Positions 7,023 through 15,210 of a DNA stretch of 18,357 bases are shown here, one piece after another (position 1 is the stretch's first letter; each line of letters starts with the position of its first letter). Under the pieces are notes generated by a model, which did not search any database, was not told the origin of the DNA, and saw only the letters and a list, made by a program, of their open reading frames with translations. The DNA comes from an uncultured Collinsella sp. (GTDB lineage Bacteria > Actinomycetota > Coriobacteriia > Coriobacteriales > Coriobacteriaceae). The translations under genes were made by a program, and so were the position numbers. The stretch lies in contig UQWQ01000040.1 of the NCBI GenBank assembly GCA_900544755.1, positions 1 through 18,357 of the forward strand, written 5' to 3'.

Positions 7023-9737
7023 CTACTCGGTACGGGCAACCTGGTCGATACGGTAACCCTCGATCTGGTCGCCGGGCTTGATGTCCTGGAAGTTCTCCAG
7101 GCCAATGCCGCCCTCGGAGCCGCTCTTGAGGCTCTTGGCCTCGTCCTTGTAGTGACGCATCGAGGCGATCTTGCCGTTGAAGACCACGATGCCGTCGCGC
7201 ACCAGACGCACGGAATCGGTCGCGGCGATCTCGCCCTCTTCGACGCGGACACCGGCGGCGATACCGACTTTAGGCACCTTGAAGGTGTCCAGGACGGTCG
7301 CGGTACCCGTGGAGACCTCGACCTCGGTGGGCTTGAGCATGCCGATACGGGCAGCGTCGAGCTCCTCGAGGCACTTGTAGATGACGTCGTAGCAACGGAT
7401 CTCGACGCCCTCGCGCTCGGCGGCGGAACGCGCCTTACCGTCGGGGCGGACACCAAAGCCGATGATGATAGCGTTGGAGGCGTCGGCCAGGACGACGTCG
7501 GTCTCGTTGATGGCACCAACGGCGGAGTGGATCGTGTTGATGCGAACCTCGGACTGATCCATCTTGTCGAGCGAGTCCTGAAGGGCCTCGATGGAACCCT
7601 GGACGTCGGCCTTGATGATCAGGTTGAGCTCCTTGACCTCGGCGTCGGCAATGGTCTCGAAGAGGTTCTCGAGCGTGACGTGCTTGACGCGGCTCTGCTC
7701 CTCGATACGGGCCTTGAGCGAACGCTCGTCCGCAAGGGCACGAGCCTCGCGCTCGTCCTCGAACACGCGGAACTCGTCACCGGCGTTGGGTACGGACTGC
7801 AGACCCAGGATCTCGACGGCGTCGGAGGGACCGGCCTCGGTGACGGCGCGGCCCTTGGGGTCGAGCATGGCGCGGACGCGGCCGTAGGTGAGGCCGGCGA
7901 CCAGCGTATCGCCCACGTGCAGGGTACCGCGGGTCACGAGCACGGTAGCGACCGAGCCGCGGCCCTTGTCGAGCTTGGCCTCGAGGACGTTGCCGGAGGC
8001 AAAGGTGTCCGGGTTGGCCTTGAGCTCGAGCACGTCGGCCTGGAGCAGCACGGTCTCGAGCAGATCGTCGATACCGATCTTCTGCTTGGCCGAAATGTTG
8101 ACGAACATGTTCTGTCCGCCCCACTCCTCGGGGATGACACCGTACTCGGTGAGCTCCTGGCGCACGCGGTCGGGGTTGGCACCCGGCTTATCGATCTTGT
8201 TGACGGCGACGACGATGGGTACGCCGGCGGCCTTGGCGTGGTTGATGGACTCGACCGTCTGGGGCATGACGCCGTCGTCGGCGGCCACGATCAGAATGAC
8301 GATGTCGGTCACCTTGGCACCACGGGCACGCATGGCCGTAAAGGTGGCATGACCCGGGGTATCGATGAAGGTGATCTTGCGGTCGTTGATCATGACCTGC
8401 GAAGCGCCGATGGCCTGCGTGATGCCGCCCGCCTCGCCGGCAGCGACGCCGGTGTGACGGATAGCGTCGAGCAGCGACGTCTTGCCGTGGTCGACGTGGC
8501 CCATGACGGTGACGACCGGGGCGCGCGGCTTAAGGTCGGCGGGATCGTCGTAGAACGAGAAGGTGTTCTCCTCCTCGGGGGTGATGATCTTGATCTGTCG
8601 GCCCAGGTCGTCGGCAACGAGCTCGACGAGGTCGTCGGACATGGACTGCGTCATGGTGAGCGGCGTGCCCAGCAGGAACAGGCGCTTGATGATGTCGTTG
8701 GCCGGAACGTCGAGCGCCTCGGCGAGCTCCTGGACGGTAACGCCCTGGGAGACCTTGATGGCGTCGAGCTCCTCGGGGTTCACGCCCTGGGCCAGCGCCT
8801 CCTCTATCTTGCGCTCCTCCTGAGCCTTGGCAGCCTCGCGCTCGCGCTTCTCCTTGCGCTTCTTGCGGCGACCGGTGGACTCGCGAGAGGCCTCCTCGAC
8901 GGCGGCACGAGCCTCCTCGAGCACCTTCTCACGGCTGTACTCCTCGGCCTCGCGAGCCATACGGCTGTAGTGGTCCTCTTCGTTGTTGTGACCGCCCTTG
9001 CGCTTCTTGCCCTTGCCCTGCTTGTCGGGGTTGGGGAAGTCAATGCCGGCAGCGACGTTGTTGCTGGCGTTGGTGCGATGGCTGTGCGGACGGCTCTCGG
9101 AGGCGTTGCGCTCGGAGTTGCTGTCGGAGGCGTTACGATCGTTACGACGGCCTCCGCGGCGGTCGTTGTTGCCGCCACGACGGTTACCGCGCTCGGCGGC
9201 ACGCTCGGCCTTGGCCTTGTCCTCGGCGTCCTTCTTCTCCTTGAGCACGGTCTCCTGTGCGGCGATCTGGTCGAGCAGCGAACGGAAGCGCGAACCGGAG
9301 TCGGAAGCGGGAACGGCGCGGCGCTGGGCCTCGCGAGCAGCCTCCTCCTTCTCGCGAGCAAGGCGCTCCTGCTCGGCCTTCTTCTTGGCCTCGGCCTCGG
9401 CGCGGGCAGCCTCCTCGGCAGCCTGGGCTGCGGCAAACTGGCGGCGCTCCTCCTCGCGGGCCTTCTCGGCGGCGATGCGCTCGCGCTCGGCCTCGGCAGC
9501 GCGAGCGGCCTCCTCGGCGGCAGCTGCCTGCTCCTCGGCCTGCTTGGCGGCCTCGACTTCCTGAGCGCGGGCCTCAATCACCGAGGCGAGCTGCTTGCGG
9601 ACCATGGCAACGTAGGCATCCTCCAAGGTGGAGGAAGCGGACTTAGCGGGAATCTTCATATCGGCGAGATGACCCATCAGTTCCTTGGAGGTCATGCCGA
9701 ACTCTTTGGCCAGGGTGGACACACGGACTTTTGCCAT
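7023..9737 (-). CDS. infB: Translation initiation factor IF-2
   Basis: GTPase that brings initiator tRNA to the 30S subunit. An IF2_N module is at residues 1-52. A long extension follows: an Ala/Glu/Arg-rich predicted coiled coil (55-140), a Lys/Glu stretch (160-183) and an Arg/Gly/Asn/Ser-rich disordered stretch (184-225). A second IF2_N module lies at about 322-385. The G domain has G1 GHVDHGKT (413-420), G3 DTPGH (459-463), G4 NKID (513-516) and a SAK G5, followed by the beta-barrel and C-terminal tRNA-binding domains to residue 904. The length is typical of actinobacterial IF-2. The start has AGGTGA at good spacing. The low-complexity extension creates very long antisense open frames, which I regard as shadows. 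Confidence 0.97.
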   Translation of the reverse strand: MAKVRVSTLAKEFGMTSKELMGHLADMKIPAKSASSTLEDAYVAMVRKQLASVIEARAQEVEAAKQAEEQAAAAEEAARAAEAERERIAAEKAREEERRQFAAAQAAEEAARAEAEAKKKAEQERLAREKEEAAREAQRRAVPASDSGSRFRSLLDQIAAQETVLKEKKDAEDKAKAERAAERGNRRGGNNDRRGGRRNDRNASDSNSERNASESRPHSHRTNASNNVAAGIDFPNPDKQGKGKKRKGGHNNEEDHYSRMAREAEEYSREKVLEEARAAVEEASRESTGRRKKRKEKREREAAKAQEERKIEEALAQGVNPEELDAIKVSQGVTVQELAEALDVPANDIIKRLFLLGTPLTMTQSMSDDLVELVADDLGRQIKIITPEEENTFSFYDDPADLKPRAPVVTVMGHVDHGKTSLLDAIRHTGVAAGEAGGITQAIGASQVMINDRKITFIDTPGHATFTAMRARGAKVTDIVILIVAADDGVMPQTVESINHAKAAGVPIVVAVNKIDKPGANPDRVRQELTEYGVIPEEWGGQNMFVNISAKQKIGIDDLLETVLLQADVLELKANPDTFASGNVLEAKLDKGRGSVATVLVTRGTLHVGDTLVAGLTYGRVRAMLDPKGRAVTEAGPSDAVEILGLQSVPNAGDEFRVFEDEREARALADERSLKARIEEQSRVKHVTLENLFETIADAEVKELNLIIKADVQGSIEALQDSLDKMDQSEVRINTIHSAVGAINETDVVLADASNAIIIGFGVRPDGKARSAAEREGVEIRCYDVIYKCLEELDAARIGMLKPTEVEVSTGTATVLDTFKVPKVGIAAGVRVEEGEIAATDSVRLVRDGIVVFNGKIASMRHYKDEAKSLKSGSEGGIGLENFQDIKPGDQIEGYRIDQVARTE

Positions 9738-9758
9738 ATGACTTCACCTACCCTTTCT

Positions 9759-9773
9759 GGCACCTTGGGTGCC
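9759..9773 (-). other. Small hairpin in the nusA-infB gap
   Basis: The minus strand carries GGCACC-CAA-GGTGCC, a perfect 6-bp stem with a 3-base loop, about 20 bases upstream of the infB start. There is no T-run after it. It could be an RNA-processing or translation-control element, or chance. Confidence 0.3.
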
Positions 9774-9828
9774 TAGAGACTGAACGAGCGTGGGATACGC
9801 GCCAGGACCCGCCCGGCGCGATCGCGCG

Positions 9829-11076
9829 CTAGATCAGATCCTCCGCATCATCGAAGGCGTCGGTGTCGTGGACACCGCAGAAACGGGAGCCGGGACGGGC
9901 CTGGTTGCGGCACTGGATGCCGTCCTCGGACACGTACTCGCAGCGGCGGACGTCCTCGTCCTCCTCGTCACCAATCAGGTCGGCGGCGGGCTCCTCGTGA
10001 ACGGGAACGTTCTTGAGGATGTCGGCGGCAAGCGTCTCGGACTTGATGTCAATGTGCCAGCCGGTCAGGCGCGCAGCGAGGCGGGCGTTCTGGCCCTCCT
10101 TGCCGATGGCGAGGGACAGCTGGTCATCGGGCACGATGACGCCGGCATAGGCCTTCTCCTCGTCGATGAGGACGCGGGTGACCTTAGCGGGCGACAGGGC
10201 GTTGGCGACGTAGACGGCAGGATCGGCATCCCACAGGATGACGTCGACGCGCTCGCCACGGAGCTCGCCCACGACGGCGCGAACACGGCTGCCCTTGGGG
10301 CCGACGCAGGCACCCACGGGATCCAGACGGTCGTCAAGCGAGTGGACGGCGACCTTGGAGCGCTGGCCGGGCTCGCGGGCGATCGACTTGATCTGGACGG
10401 TGCCCTCATAGATCTCGGGCACCTCCTGCTCAAACAGACGACGCATGAGCTCGGGGTGGGTACGGGAGATGACAATCGGCGGACGGCTGTGCTCGCCACG
10501 AACCGGCTGCAGGTTGGAGTTGGGGTCGCGAACGTCGATGATCACGGCCTTGATGTGCTGGTTGTGCAGGTAGCGCTCGCCCATCGGGCGCTCGTTGCGC
10601 TCGTTCTCGTAACGGCGCTGATCGAAGTGCGGCAGCTCGGCCTCGACGCCCTCGCGAATCTTGACGATCGTGAAGTCGGGCGTGGATTGCAGCACGGTAC
10701 CGCTGATGAGGTCACCGATGCGGCCGGAGAACTCCTCGTAGATCTGCTCGCGGGCGGAGTTGCGCACGATGGCGTTGATCTCTGCCTTGGCGTGCTGGGC
10801 GGCGATGCGGCTCGTGTTCTTGGGGGTGACGTCGATCTCCTCGAACTCGGTGAAGTTGCCCTCCTCGTCCATGGAATCGTCGATCGGCTCCAGGCGGTAG
10901 ACATAGATCTTGCCGGTGGTGCGGTCGATGGTCACCTTGGCGCCCCACTCAAGATGCAGGATCTCGGCGTAGCTCTTGGCGAGCGACTGCTCCAGGCGGT
11001 CGATCAGGTAGAGCTGGTCGATGTGCTTCTCCTGGCAAAGCTCCATCAGGGCGGACATCATGTCGGATGCTGCCAT
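9829..11076 (-). CDS. nusA: Transcription termination/antitermination factor NusA with a C-terminal Cys/His tail
   Basis: Binds RNA polymerase and nascent RNA and modulates pausing, termination and antitermination. The N-terminal polymerase-binding domain (1-125) is followed by an S1 domain (about 128-195), KH1 containing DPVGACVGPKGSRV (256-269 region) and KH2 containing LSLAIGKEGQNARLAARLTGW. After an acidic linker the protein ends in an unusual tail with C379, C389, C400 and H403 (C-x9-C-x10-C-x2-H), which resembles a small zinc knuckle. E. coli-type acidic repeats are absent. AAGGAAAG lies just before the ATG, and only one base separates it from rimP. The ylxR gene that normally follows is missing. 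Confidence 0.96.
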   Translation of the reverse strand: MAASDMMSALMELCQEKHIDQLYLIDRLEQSLAKSYAEILHLEWGAKVTIDRTTGKIYVYRLEPIDDSMDEEGNFTEFEEIDVTPKNTSRIAAQHAKAEINAIVRNSAREQIYEEFSGRIGDLISGTVLQSTPDFTIVKIREGVEAELPHFDQRRYENERNERPMGERYLHNQHIKAVIIDVRDPNSNLQPVRGEHSRPPIVISRTHPELMRRLFEQEVPEIYEGTVQIKSIAREPGQRSKVAVHSLDDRLDPVGACVGPKGSRVRAVVGELRGERVDVILWDADPAVYVANALSPAKVTRVLIDEEKAYAGVIVPDDQLSLAIGKEGQNARLAARLTGWHIDIKSETLAADILKNVPVHEEPAADLIGDEEDEDVRRCEYVSEDGIQCRNQARPGSRFCGVHDTDAFDDAEDLI

Positions 11077-11077
11077 C

Positions 11078-11572
11078 TTACTTTCCTTCCTTCGCGGGCT
11101 TGAAGTCGTAGGTGGGCTTCAACTTGCACTTTTTAACATCAGAGAAATCGAAGGTAACGGACTCGCCGTCCTCGAGCTCGAGGGTCACGTCGGTCTCGGT
11201 CGCAGCGGCAATCTTGCCGGCGTACTTGCGACGGCCCTCGGTGGCGGTGGAGGTGAGCTCACAATTCTCGCCCACAAAGCGGGCAAAGTCGCGCGGACGG
11301 CGCAGCGGGCGCGCCATGCCCGGGCTCGACACCTCGAGCGTATAGCTCGAAGAGATGGGGTCGAGCTCCTCGATTACATCGCCGACCCATTTGGTGTTGG
11401 CCGTGACGTCGTTGAGCGACAGGCTCTGACCCTCAGCACCCTCGATACGCACGCGCACGCAGGGGGCCTTGGTGGCGCCCACGAGCTCGACGTCGACGAT
11501 GTCGACATCGTACTGGGGAGCGACGGCCTCGAGCGCGTCGATGATCGCCTGCTCGGTCTTGGTCTTGACCAT
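11078..11572 (-). CDS. rimP: Ribosome maturation factor RimP
   Basis: Required for efficient 30S assembly. The 164-residue protein has the RimP N-terminal alpha/beta domain and the signature YTLEVSSPGMARPL (77-90) followed by RRPRDFARFVG. The C-terminal SH3-like domain has VTLELEDGESVTF. The frame stays open upstream as far as 11827, but GGAGGTG sits 5 bases before the ATG at 11572 and homologues begin here, so the extension is non-coding leader. It is the first gene of the rimP-nusA-infB cluster, with promoter and leader terminator described separately. Confidence 0.95.
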   Translation of the reverse strand: MVKTKTEQAIIDALEAVAPQYDVDIVDVELVGATKAPCVRVRIEGAEGQSLSLNDVTANTKWVGDVIEELDPISSSYTLEVSSPGMARPLRRPRDFARFVGENCELTSTATEGRRKYAGKIAAATETDVTLELEDGESVTFDFSDVKKCKLKPTYDFKPAKEGK

Positions 11573-11577
11573 TGCGG

Positions 11578-11584
11578 CACCTCC
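11578..11584 (-). promoter_or_regulatory. Ribosome binding site that decides the rimP start
   Basis: GGAGGTG on the minus strand, 5 bases upstream of the ATG at 11570-11572. It rules against the longer in-frame starts upstream. Confidence 0.7.
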
Positions 11585-11592
11585 ATCCATAC

Positions 11593-11625
11593 AAAAAAGA
11601 AGCGGGGCCGAAACCCCACTTCTTT
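11593..11625 (-). terminator. Intrinsic terminator in the rimP leader (possible attenuator)
   Basis: On the minus strand a 12-bp stem (11614-11625 with 11596-11607) with loop TTTCGG ends in a run of six T. The one non-Watson-Crick position is a G-U pair in minus-strand RNA but A-C on the plus strand, so it is built to work in minus-strand transcripts. It lies between the predicted rimP promoter and the rimP ribosome binding site, only about 20 bases before the start codon. Confidence 0.8.
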
Positions 11626-11650
11626 CAATTACAACTTCATTTGCAAGCAA

Positions 11651-11679
11651 ACTATACCAATAGCTGCGGAAACGTGCAA
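11651..11679 (-). promoter_or_regulatory. Predicted sigma-70 promoter of the rimP-nusA-infB cluster
   Basis: The minus strand has TTGCAC (11674-11679), a 17-base spacer, and TATAGT (11651-11656) preceded by TGG, giving an extended -10. Five of six -10 bases match the consensus. Transcription would start near 11644, leaving a leader of about 70 bases that contains the terminator hairpin. Confidence 0.75.
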
Positions 11680-11929
11680 GCACCGTACGAATCTGCAGGT
11701 CAGCGTACGCACAGGTTCTCCACAAGAATAGGACAATTGGCCGAGGAGCCCCATGCGGCGCACCCTCAACAGTCCCAAAACGGGCCATGCGTCCCAATCC
11801 ACAGGTCTGTTCGGACCCCAAGGGCATTCCTCCCCGAGCCCTTATCGATCAGACTTACGCTAAGGGACATTCCGCAACAAGCCGGCCAGCAAGTCGCGCA
11901 ACGACGAACCTTTCCAAATCCTCTACGGC
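11680..11929. other. Intergenic region with no recognised gene
   Basis: The divergent gap between rimP and the lipoprotein gene is 369 bases in total. Apart from the rimP promoter, leader and the lipoprotein ribosome binding site, I recognise nothing firm. Short inverted repeats occur, such as AAGGGC/GCCCTT at about 11819-11843. A minus-strand frame stays open through part of it but lacks a ribosome binding site and protein-like composition. I could not identify a convincing promoter for the plus-strand gene. A small RNA cannot be excluded. Confidence 0.4.
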
Positions 11930-11936
11930 AAGGAGG
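11930..11936 (+). promoter_or_regulatory. Ribosome binding site of the lipoprotein gene
   Basis: AAGGAGG, near-perfect complement to the 16S tail, 5 bases before the ATG at 11942. Confidence 0.7.
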
Positions 11937-11941
11937 CACCT

Positions 11942-12514
11942 ATGAAACGCCTAGGCACCCTCTGCATGACTGCGCTCGCCATCGCAACGTGCTCGTTGGC
12001 CCTCGTGGGCTGCGGCAAAACGAACAGCAAAACCGGAACATGCGAACCGGATCCTGGCAGCACCAAAGCCATCGAAAAAACCGAACCCCCGGTGAGCTTC
12101 GACAAAATAGACGAGGACATCGTCGATCCCCAGGGTTTGGGCCCCGACCCCCAAGAACAATTCCCCATCGACCTAGAGGCGGACGAGAACGTCCACGTCA
12201 CCTGCGTTGGTAAGGACACCGACGGCTACGGGGACGCCGCGCTCGTCTTTACGGTAACCAACAATACCGATGTCGACATGATGTTTGGCGATGTGGACTC
12301 CTATGCCTACGTCAACGGCGTGGTCCGCGACGTGCGCATGCGCCAGCCGGTCGCAGCGGGCGAGGAAACGCGCGCCATGCTCACCTTTGTAGGCACCTTC
12401 GACGACCCGGACTTTGATGTGAACAACGACCTCAACGACATCTACCTCAACATCTGGATTTTCGAAGAGGCAACGGGCAACGTTTACTTTAGGGACCTGG
12501 TACACATCCCGTAG
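11942..12514 (+). CDS. Small secreted lipoprotein of unknown function
   Basis: I do not recognise a named family. The first 24 residues form a lipoprotein signal: MKR, a hydrophobic stretch, then lipobox LVGC with C24 as the lipidated residue, so the protein should be anchored on the outer face of the membrane. A Lys/Pro/Asp-rich spacer (25-80) follows. The C-terminal part (about 83-190) alternates hydrophobic and polar residues, with VFTVTNNTDVDMMFGDVDSYAYVNG, which suggests a beta-sandwich like those of FxLYD or DUF4352-type exported proteins. AAGGAGG lies 5 bases before the ATG. It is the only plus-strand gene between leuS and rimP and has its own terminator. No partner is suggested by context. 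Confidence 0.85.
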   Translation: MKRLGTLCMTALAIATCSLALVGCGKTNSKTGTCEPDPGSTKAIEKTEPPVSFDKIDEDIVDPQGLGPDPQEQFPIDLEADENVHVTCVGKDTDGYGDAALVFTVTNNTDVDMMFGDVDSYAYVNGVVRDVRMRQPVAAGEETRAMLTFVGTFDDPDFDVNNDLNDIYLNIWIFEEATGNVYFRDLVHIP

Positions 12515-12555
12515 AAGACGGTGCGACGCACTGACTAAGCAGGGCAGACAACACA

Positions 12556-12591
12556 AAACGAGGGACGACCCAACCGGACCGTCCCTCGTTT
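12556..12591. terminator. Bidirectional terminator between the lipoprotein gene and leuS
   Basis: A perfect 12-bp inverted repeat (12556-12567 with 12580-12591) with a 12-base loop sits between the two convergent genes. The stem ends in AAA/TTT, giving short T-runs on both strands (TTTATT on plus, TTTTGTGTT on minus). It can end transcription of both genes. Confidence 0.8.
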
Positions 12592-12618
12592 ATTGCATGT
12601 CAGCTTTACGCGCAAAGC

Positions 12619-15195
12619 TTATTTGACCACCAGGTTGACCAGCTTGCCGGGCACGCAGATGGCCTTGACGACCGTCTTGCCCTCGAGCCACTTGGCGACG
12701 GCTTCCTCAGCGGCAGCCTGCATCTCCTCGTTGGAGGCGTCGCGGGCGACGTCGATGCGGCCGCGGACCTTGCCGAGCACCTGTACGACGATCTGCACCG
12801 TGTCCTCGATGGACTCGGCCAAGTCGAACTCGGGCCAGGCGGCGGTGTAGGCATTGCCCTCGCAGCCGAGCGCCTCATGCCACAGCTCGTCGGCCCAGAA
12901 CGGGCAGATGGGGGCAAGGACGCTCACGATATCCTTAGCCACGCCGTAGCACATCGCCTTGTCACGGGAAGCGCCCTCAGTAGCATTGAGGTAGGCACTC
13001 GCGGCATTGACGAGTTCCATGACGGCCGAGATGGCGGTGTTGAACTGGCCGCGATCGAAGTCCTCGGTGCACTTGGCGATGGTCCGGTGACGCTCGCGAT
13101 AGAGCTTCATCGCAACCTCGTCGAGCGCGGACTTGTCGAAGGCCACGTTGGCGTCGCCGGACTGGACGAGCTGCCACACGATACGCCAGGCGCGCTTGAT
13201 GAAGCGGTTGGCGCCCTCAACGGCCTTGGGATCCCAGTCGAAGTCCTTCTCGGGCGGGGCGATAAACAGGATCGCCAGACGCATGGTGTCGGCGCCGTAG
13301 GGCTCGATGACCGAGCTCGGGGGCACGACGTTGCCCTTGGACTTGGACATGGTGTCGCCGTTCTCGTCCATGACCATGCCCTGGCACAGCAGGTTGGTGA
13401 AGGGCTCGTCCACACTCAGCAGGCCCAGGTCGCGCAGTGCCTTGGTAAAGAAGCGGCTGTAGAGCAGGTGCAGGATGGCGTGCTCGATGCCGCCGATGTA
13501 GTTATCGACGGGCATCCAACGGTCGGCGGCTTCGCGGGAGAAGGGCAGCTCGGTGTTGTGCGGGTCGGTATAGCGCAGGTAATACCAGCTGGAGCAGGTA
13601 AAGGTGTCCATGGTATCGGTCTCGCGCTTGGCCGGGCGGCCGCAGACCGGGCAGGTGGTCTCGTAGAAGTCCTTGCACTCGGCAAGCGTCTCGCCGGCAC
13701 CCAGGTCCAGGTTCTCGGGCAGCGTCACCGGCAGCTGATCCTCGGGCACGGGCACGATGCCGCAGTGCTCGCAGTGGATGGCCGGGATGGGGTTGCCCCA
13801 ATAGCGCTGGCGGCTGATGAGCCAGTCGCGCAGGCGGAACTCGACCTTGCGACGACCGCAGCCCATGGCCTCGAGGTCGGCCACGATGGCAGACTCGCCC
13901 TCGGAGTGCTTACCGCCGCGCATGCCGGTGTACTTGCCCGACTGGACCAGCGTGCCCTCGGCAGCGTGGGCGCATTCCCAGTCGACAGTCTCGGCATGGA
14001 AGGTATCGATGGTCTCGCCGCTGGCCTCGACGGCAGCGCGATCATCGTCGTCCAGGATGATCGGCACGATCGGCAGATCATACTTGCGGGCAAACTCAAA
14101 GTCGCGCTGGTCGCCGCAGGGAACGGCCATGACGGCGCCGGTGCCGTAGTCGGCCACGACGTAGTCGGCAACCCACACGGGGACCTTTTCGCCGTTAACG
14201 GGGTTCACCACGTAGCGGCCAGTAAAGGCACCGTGCTTCTCGAGAGTGCCCTGGGCACGCTCGACGGCAGAAATGTGCTTGGAGTCCTCAACGATCTTGG
14301 TGACGGCCGCCTCGTACTCCGTGCCCTCGACGAGCTCGTGCAGACGGGCGTACTCGGGAGCCAGGACAAAGAAGGAGACGCCAAAAAGGGTATCGGCACG
14401 CGTGGTGAAGACGGTGATCTTGCCCTCATCGCCCTCGATGGGCTCGCCATCGGCATCGCACAGGGTAAAGTCGACCTCGGCGCCCTCAGAGCGACCGATC
14501 CAGTTGGCCTGCATCTGCTTGACGCGCTCGGGCCAGCCGGGGAGCTTCTCCAGGTCGTCGAGCAGCTCCTGGGAGTACTCGGTGATCTTGTAGTACCACT
14601 GCTCAAGGTCGCGCTTCTCGGGCTCGGTGCCGCAGCGCCAGCACTTACCCTCGGTTACCTGCTCGTTGGCCAAAACGGTTTTGCAGGTGGGGCACCAGTT
14701 GACCGGGTTCTTCTTGCGGTAGACCAGGCCCTTTTCCCACATCTTCTCAAAGATCCACTGACCCCAGCGATAGTAGTCGGGGCTGCAGGTCTTAACGGTG
14801 CGATCCAGGTCGTAGGAGAAGCCCATGCGCCTCATCGTGGCGAGCGCCTGGTCCATGTTCTTATACGTCCAGGCGGCAGCCTGCGTGTTGTGCTTAATGG
14901 CAGCGTTCTCAGCGGGCAGGCCAAAGGCGTCAAAGCCGATGGGGTGCAGCACATCGTAGCCGCGCATGCGGGCCTGACGGGCCATGGCATCGCCGATGGT
15001 ATAGTTGCGCGCGTGGCCCATGTGCAGGTCGCCCGACGGATACGGGAACATCTCGAGCACATACTTCTTGGGCTTGCTAGCGTCGGTGTCGACAGCAAAG
15101 AGGTTGGAGTCCTCCCAGGCCTTCATCCACCGGGACTCAATGGCCTGCGCGTCGTAGGCGGGAATCTCGTCCTTATGATCTGTGCAATCGCACAT
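12619..15195 (-). CDS. leuS: Leucyl-tRNA synthetase
   Basis: Class I synthetase that charges tRNA-Leu. The catalytic signature HIGH appears as HMGH (58-61) in SGDLHMGHARNY. The second signature appears as TMSKS (615-619), with Thr in place of the first Lys. Zinc-binding pairs are C168/C171 with C185/C188 and C475/C478 with C515/C518. The CP1 editing domain has TTRADTLFG (264-272) and GTGAVMAVPCGDQRD, whose D362 is the usual editing aspartate. The anticodon-binding and C-terminal domains run to residue 858, the normal length. GGAG lies 6 bases before the ATG. The gene stands alone, downstream of the guaB terminator and behind a very long leader hairpin, and ends at the convergent terminator. 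Confidence 0.97.
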   Translation of the reverse strand: MCDCTDHKDEIPAYDAQAIESRWMKAWEDSNLFAVDTDASKPKKYVLEMFPYPSGDLHMGHARNYTIGDAMARQARMRGYDVLHPIGFDAFGLPAENAAIKHNTQAAAWTYKNMDQALATMRRMGFSYDLDRTVKTCSPDYYRWGQWIFEKMWEKGLVYRKKNPVNWCPTCKTVLANEQVTEGKCWRCGTEPEKRDLEQWYYKITEYSQELLDDLEKLPGWPERVKQMQANWIGRSEGAEVDFTLCDADGEPIEGDEGKITVFTTRADTLFGVSFFVLAPEYARLHELVEGTEYEAAVTKIVEDSKHISAVERAQGTLEKHGAFTGRYVVNPVNGEKVPVWVADYVVADYGTGAVMAVPCGDQRDFEFARKYDLPIVPIILDDDDRAAVEASGETIDTFHAETVDWECAHAAEGTLVQSGKYTGMRGGKHSEGESAIVADLEAMGCGRRKVEFRLRDWLISRQRYWGNPIPAIHCEHCGIVPVPEDQLPVTLPENLDLGAGETLAECKDFYETTCPVCGRPAKRETDTMDTFTCSSWYYLRYTDPHNTELPFSREAADRWMPVDNYIGGIEHAILHLLYSRFFTKALRDLGLLSVDEPFTNLLCQGMVMDENGDTMSKSKGNVVPPSSVIEPYGADTMRLAILFIAPPEKDFDWDPKAVEGANRFIKRAWRIVWQLVQSGDANVAFDKSALDEVAMKLYRERHRTIAKCTEDFDRGQFNTAISAVMELVNAASAYLNATEGASRDKAMCYGVAKDIVSVLAPICPFWADELWHEALGCEGNAYTAAWPEFDLAESIEDTVQIVVQVLGKVRGRIDVARDASNEEMQAAAEEAVAKWLEGKTVVKAICVPGKLVNLVVK

Positions 15196-15210
15196 ATCAG
15201 CTCCTTTAAT

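Noticed and set aside
7152..9776. Long plus-strand open frame of 874 codons opposite infB
   Set aside because: It mirrors infB. The product is Leu/Gly/Val/Asp-rich and repetitive with no domain, as expected from the antisense of GC-rich, codon-biased DNA. The minus frame is unmistakably IF-2.
9818..9829. Palindrome GCGCGATCGCGC at the nusA stop codon
   Set aside because: Short and expected by chance in GC-rich DNA. No associated T-run or conserved motif.
11716..11803. Two DnaA-box-like 9-mers (TTCTCCACA at 11716, CAATCCACA at 11795)
   Set aside because: Both are imperfect, there are only two, and the neighbourhood has no dnaA, dnaN or AT-rich unwinding region, so an origin is not supported.
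11573..11827. 85-codon in-frame upstream extension of rimP
   Set aside because: It crosses a promoter and an intrinsic terminator, has no ribosome binding site, and RimP homologues start at the ATG that has GGAGGTG before it.
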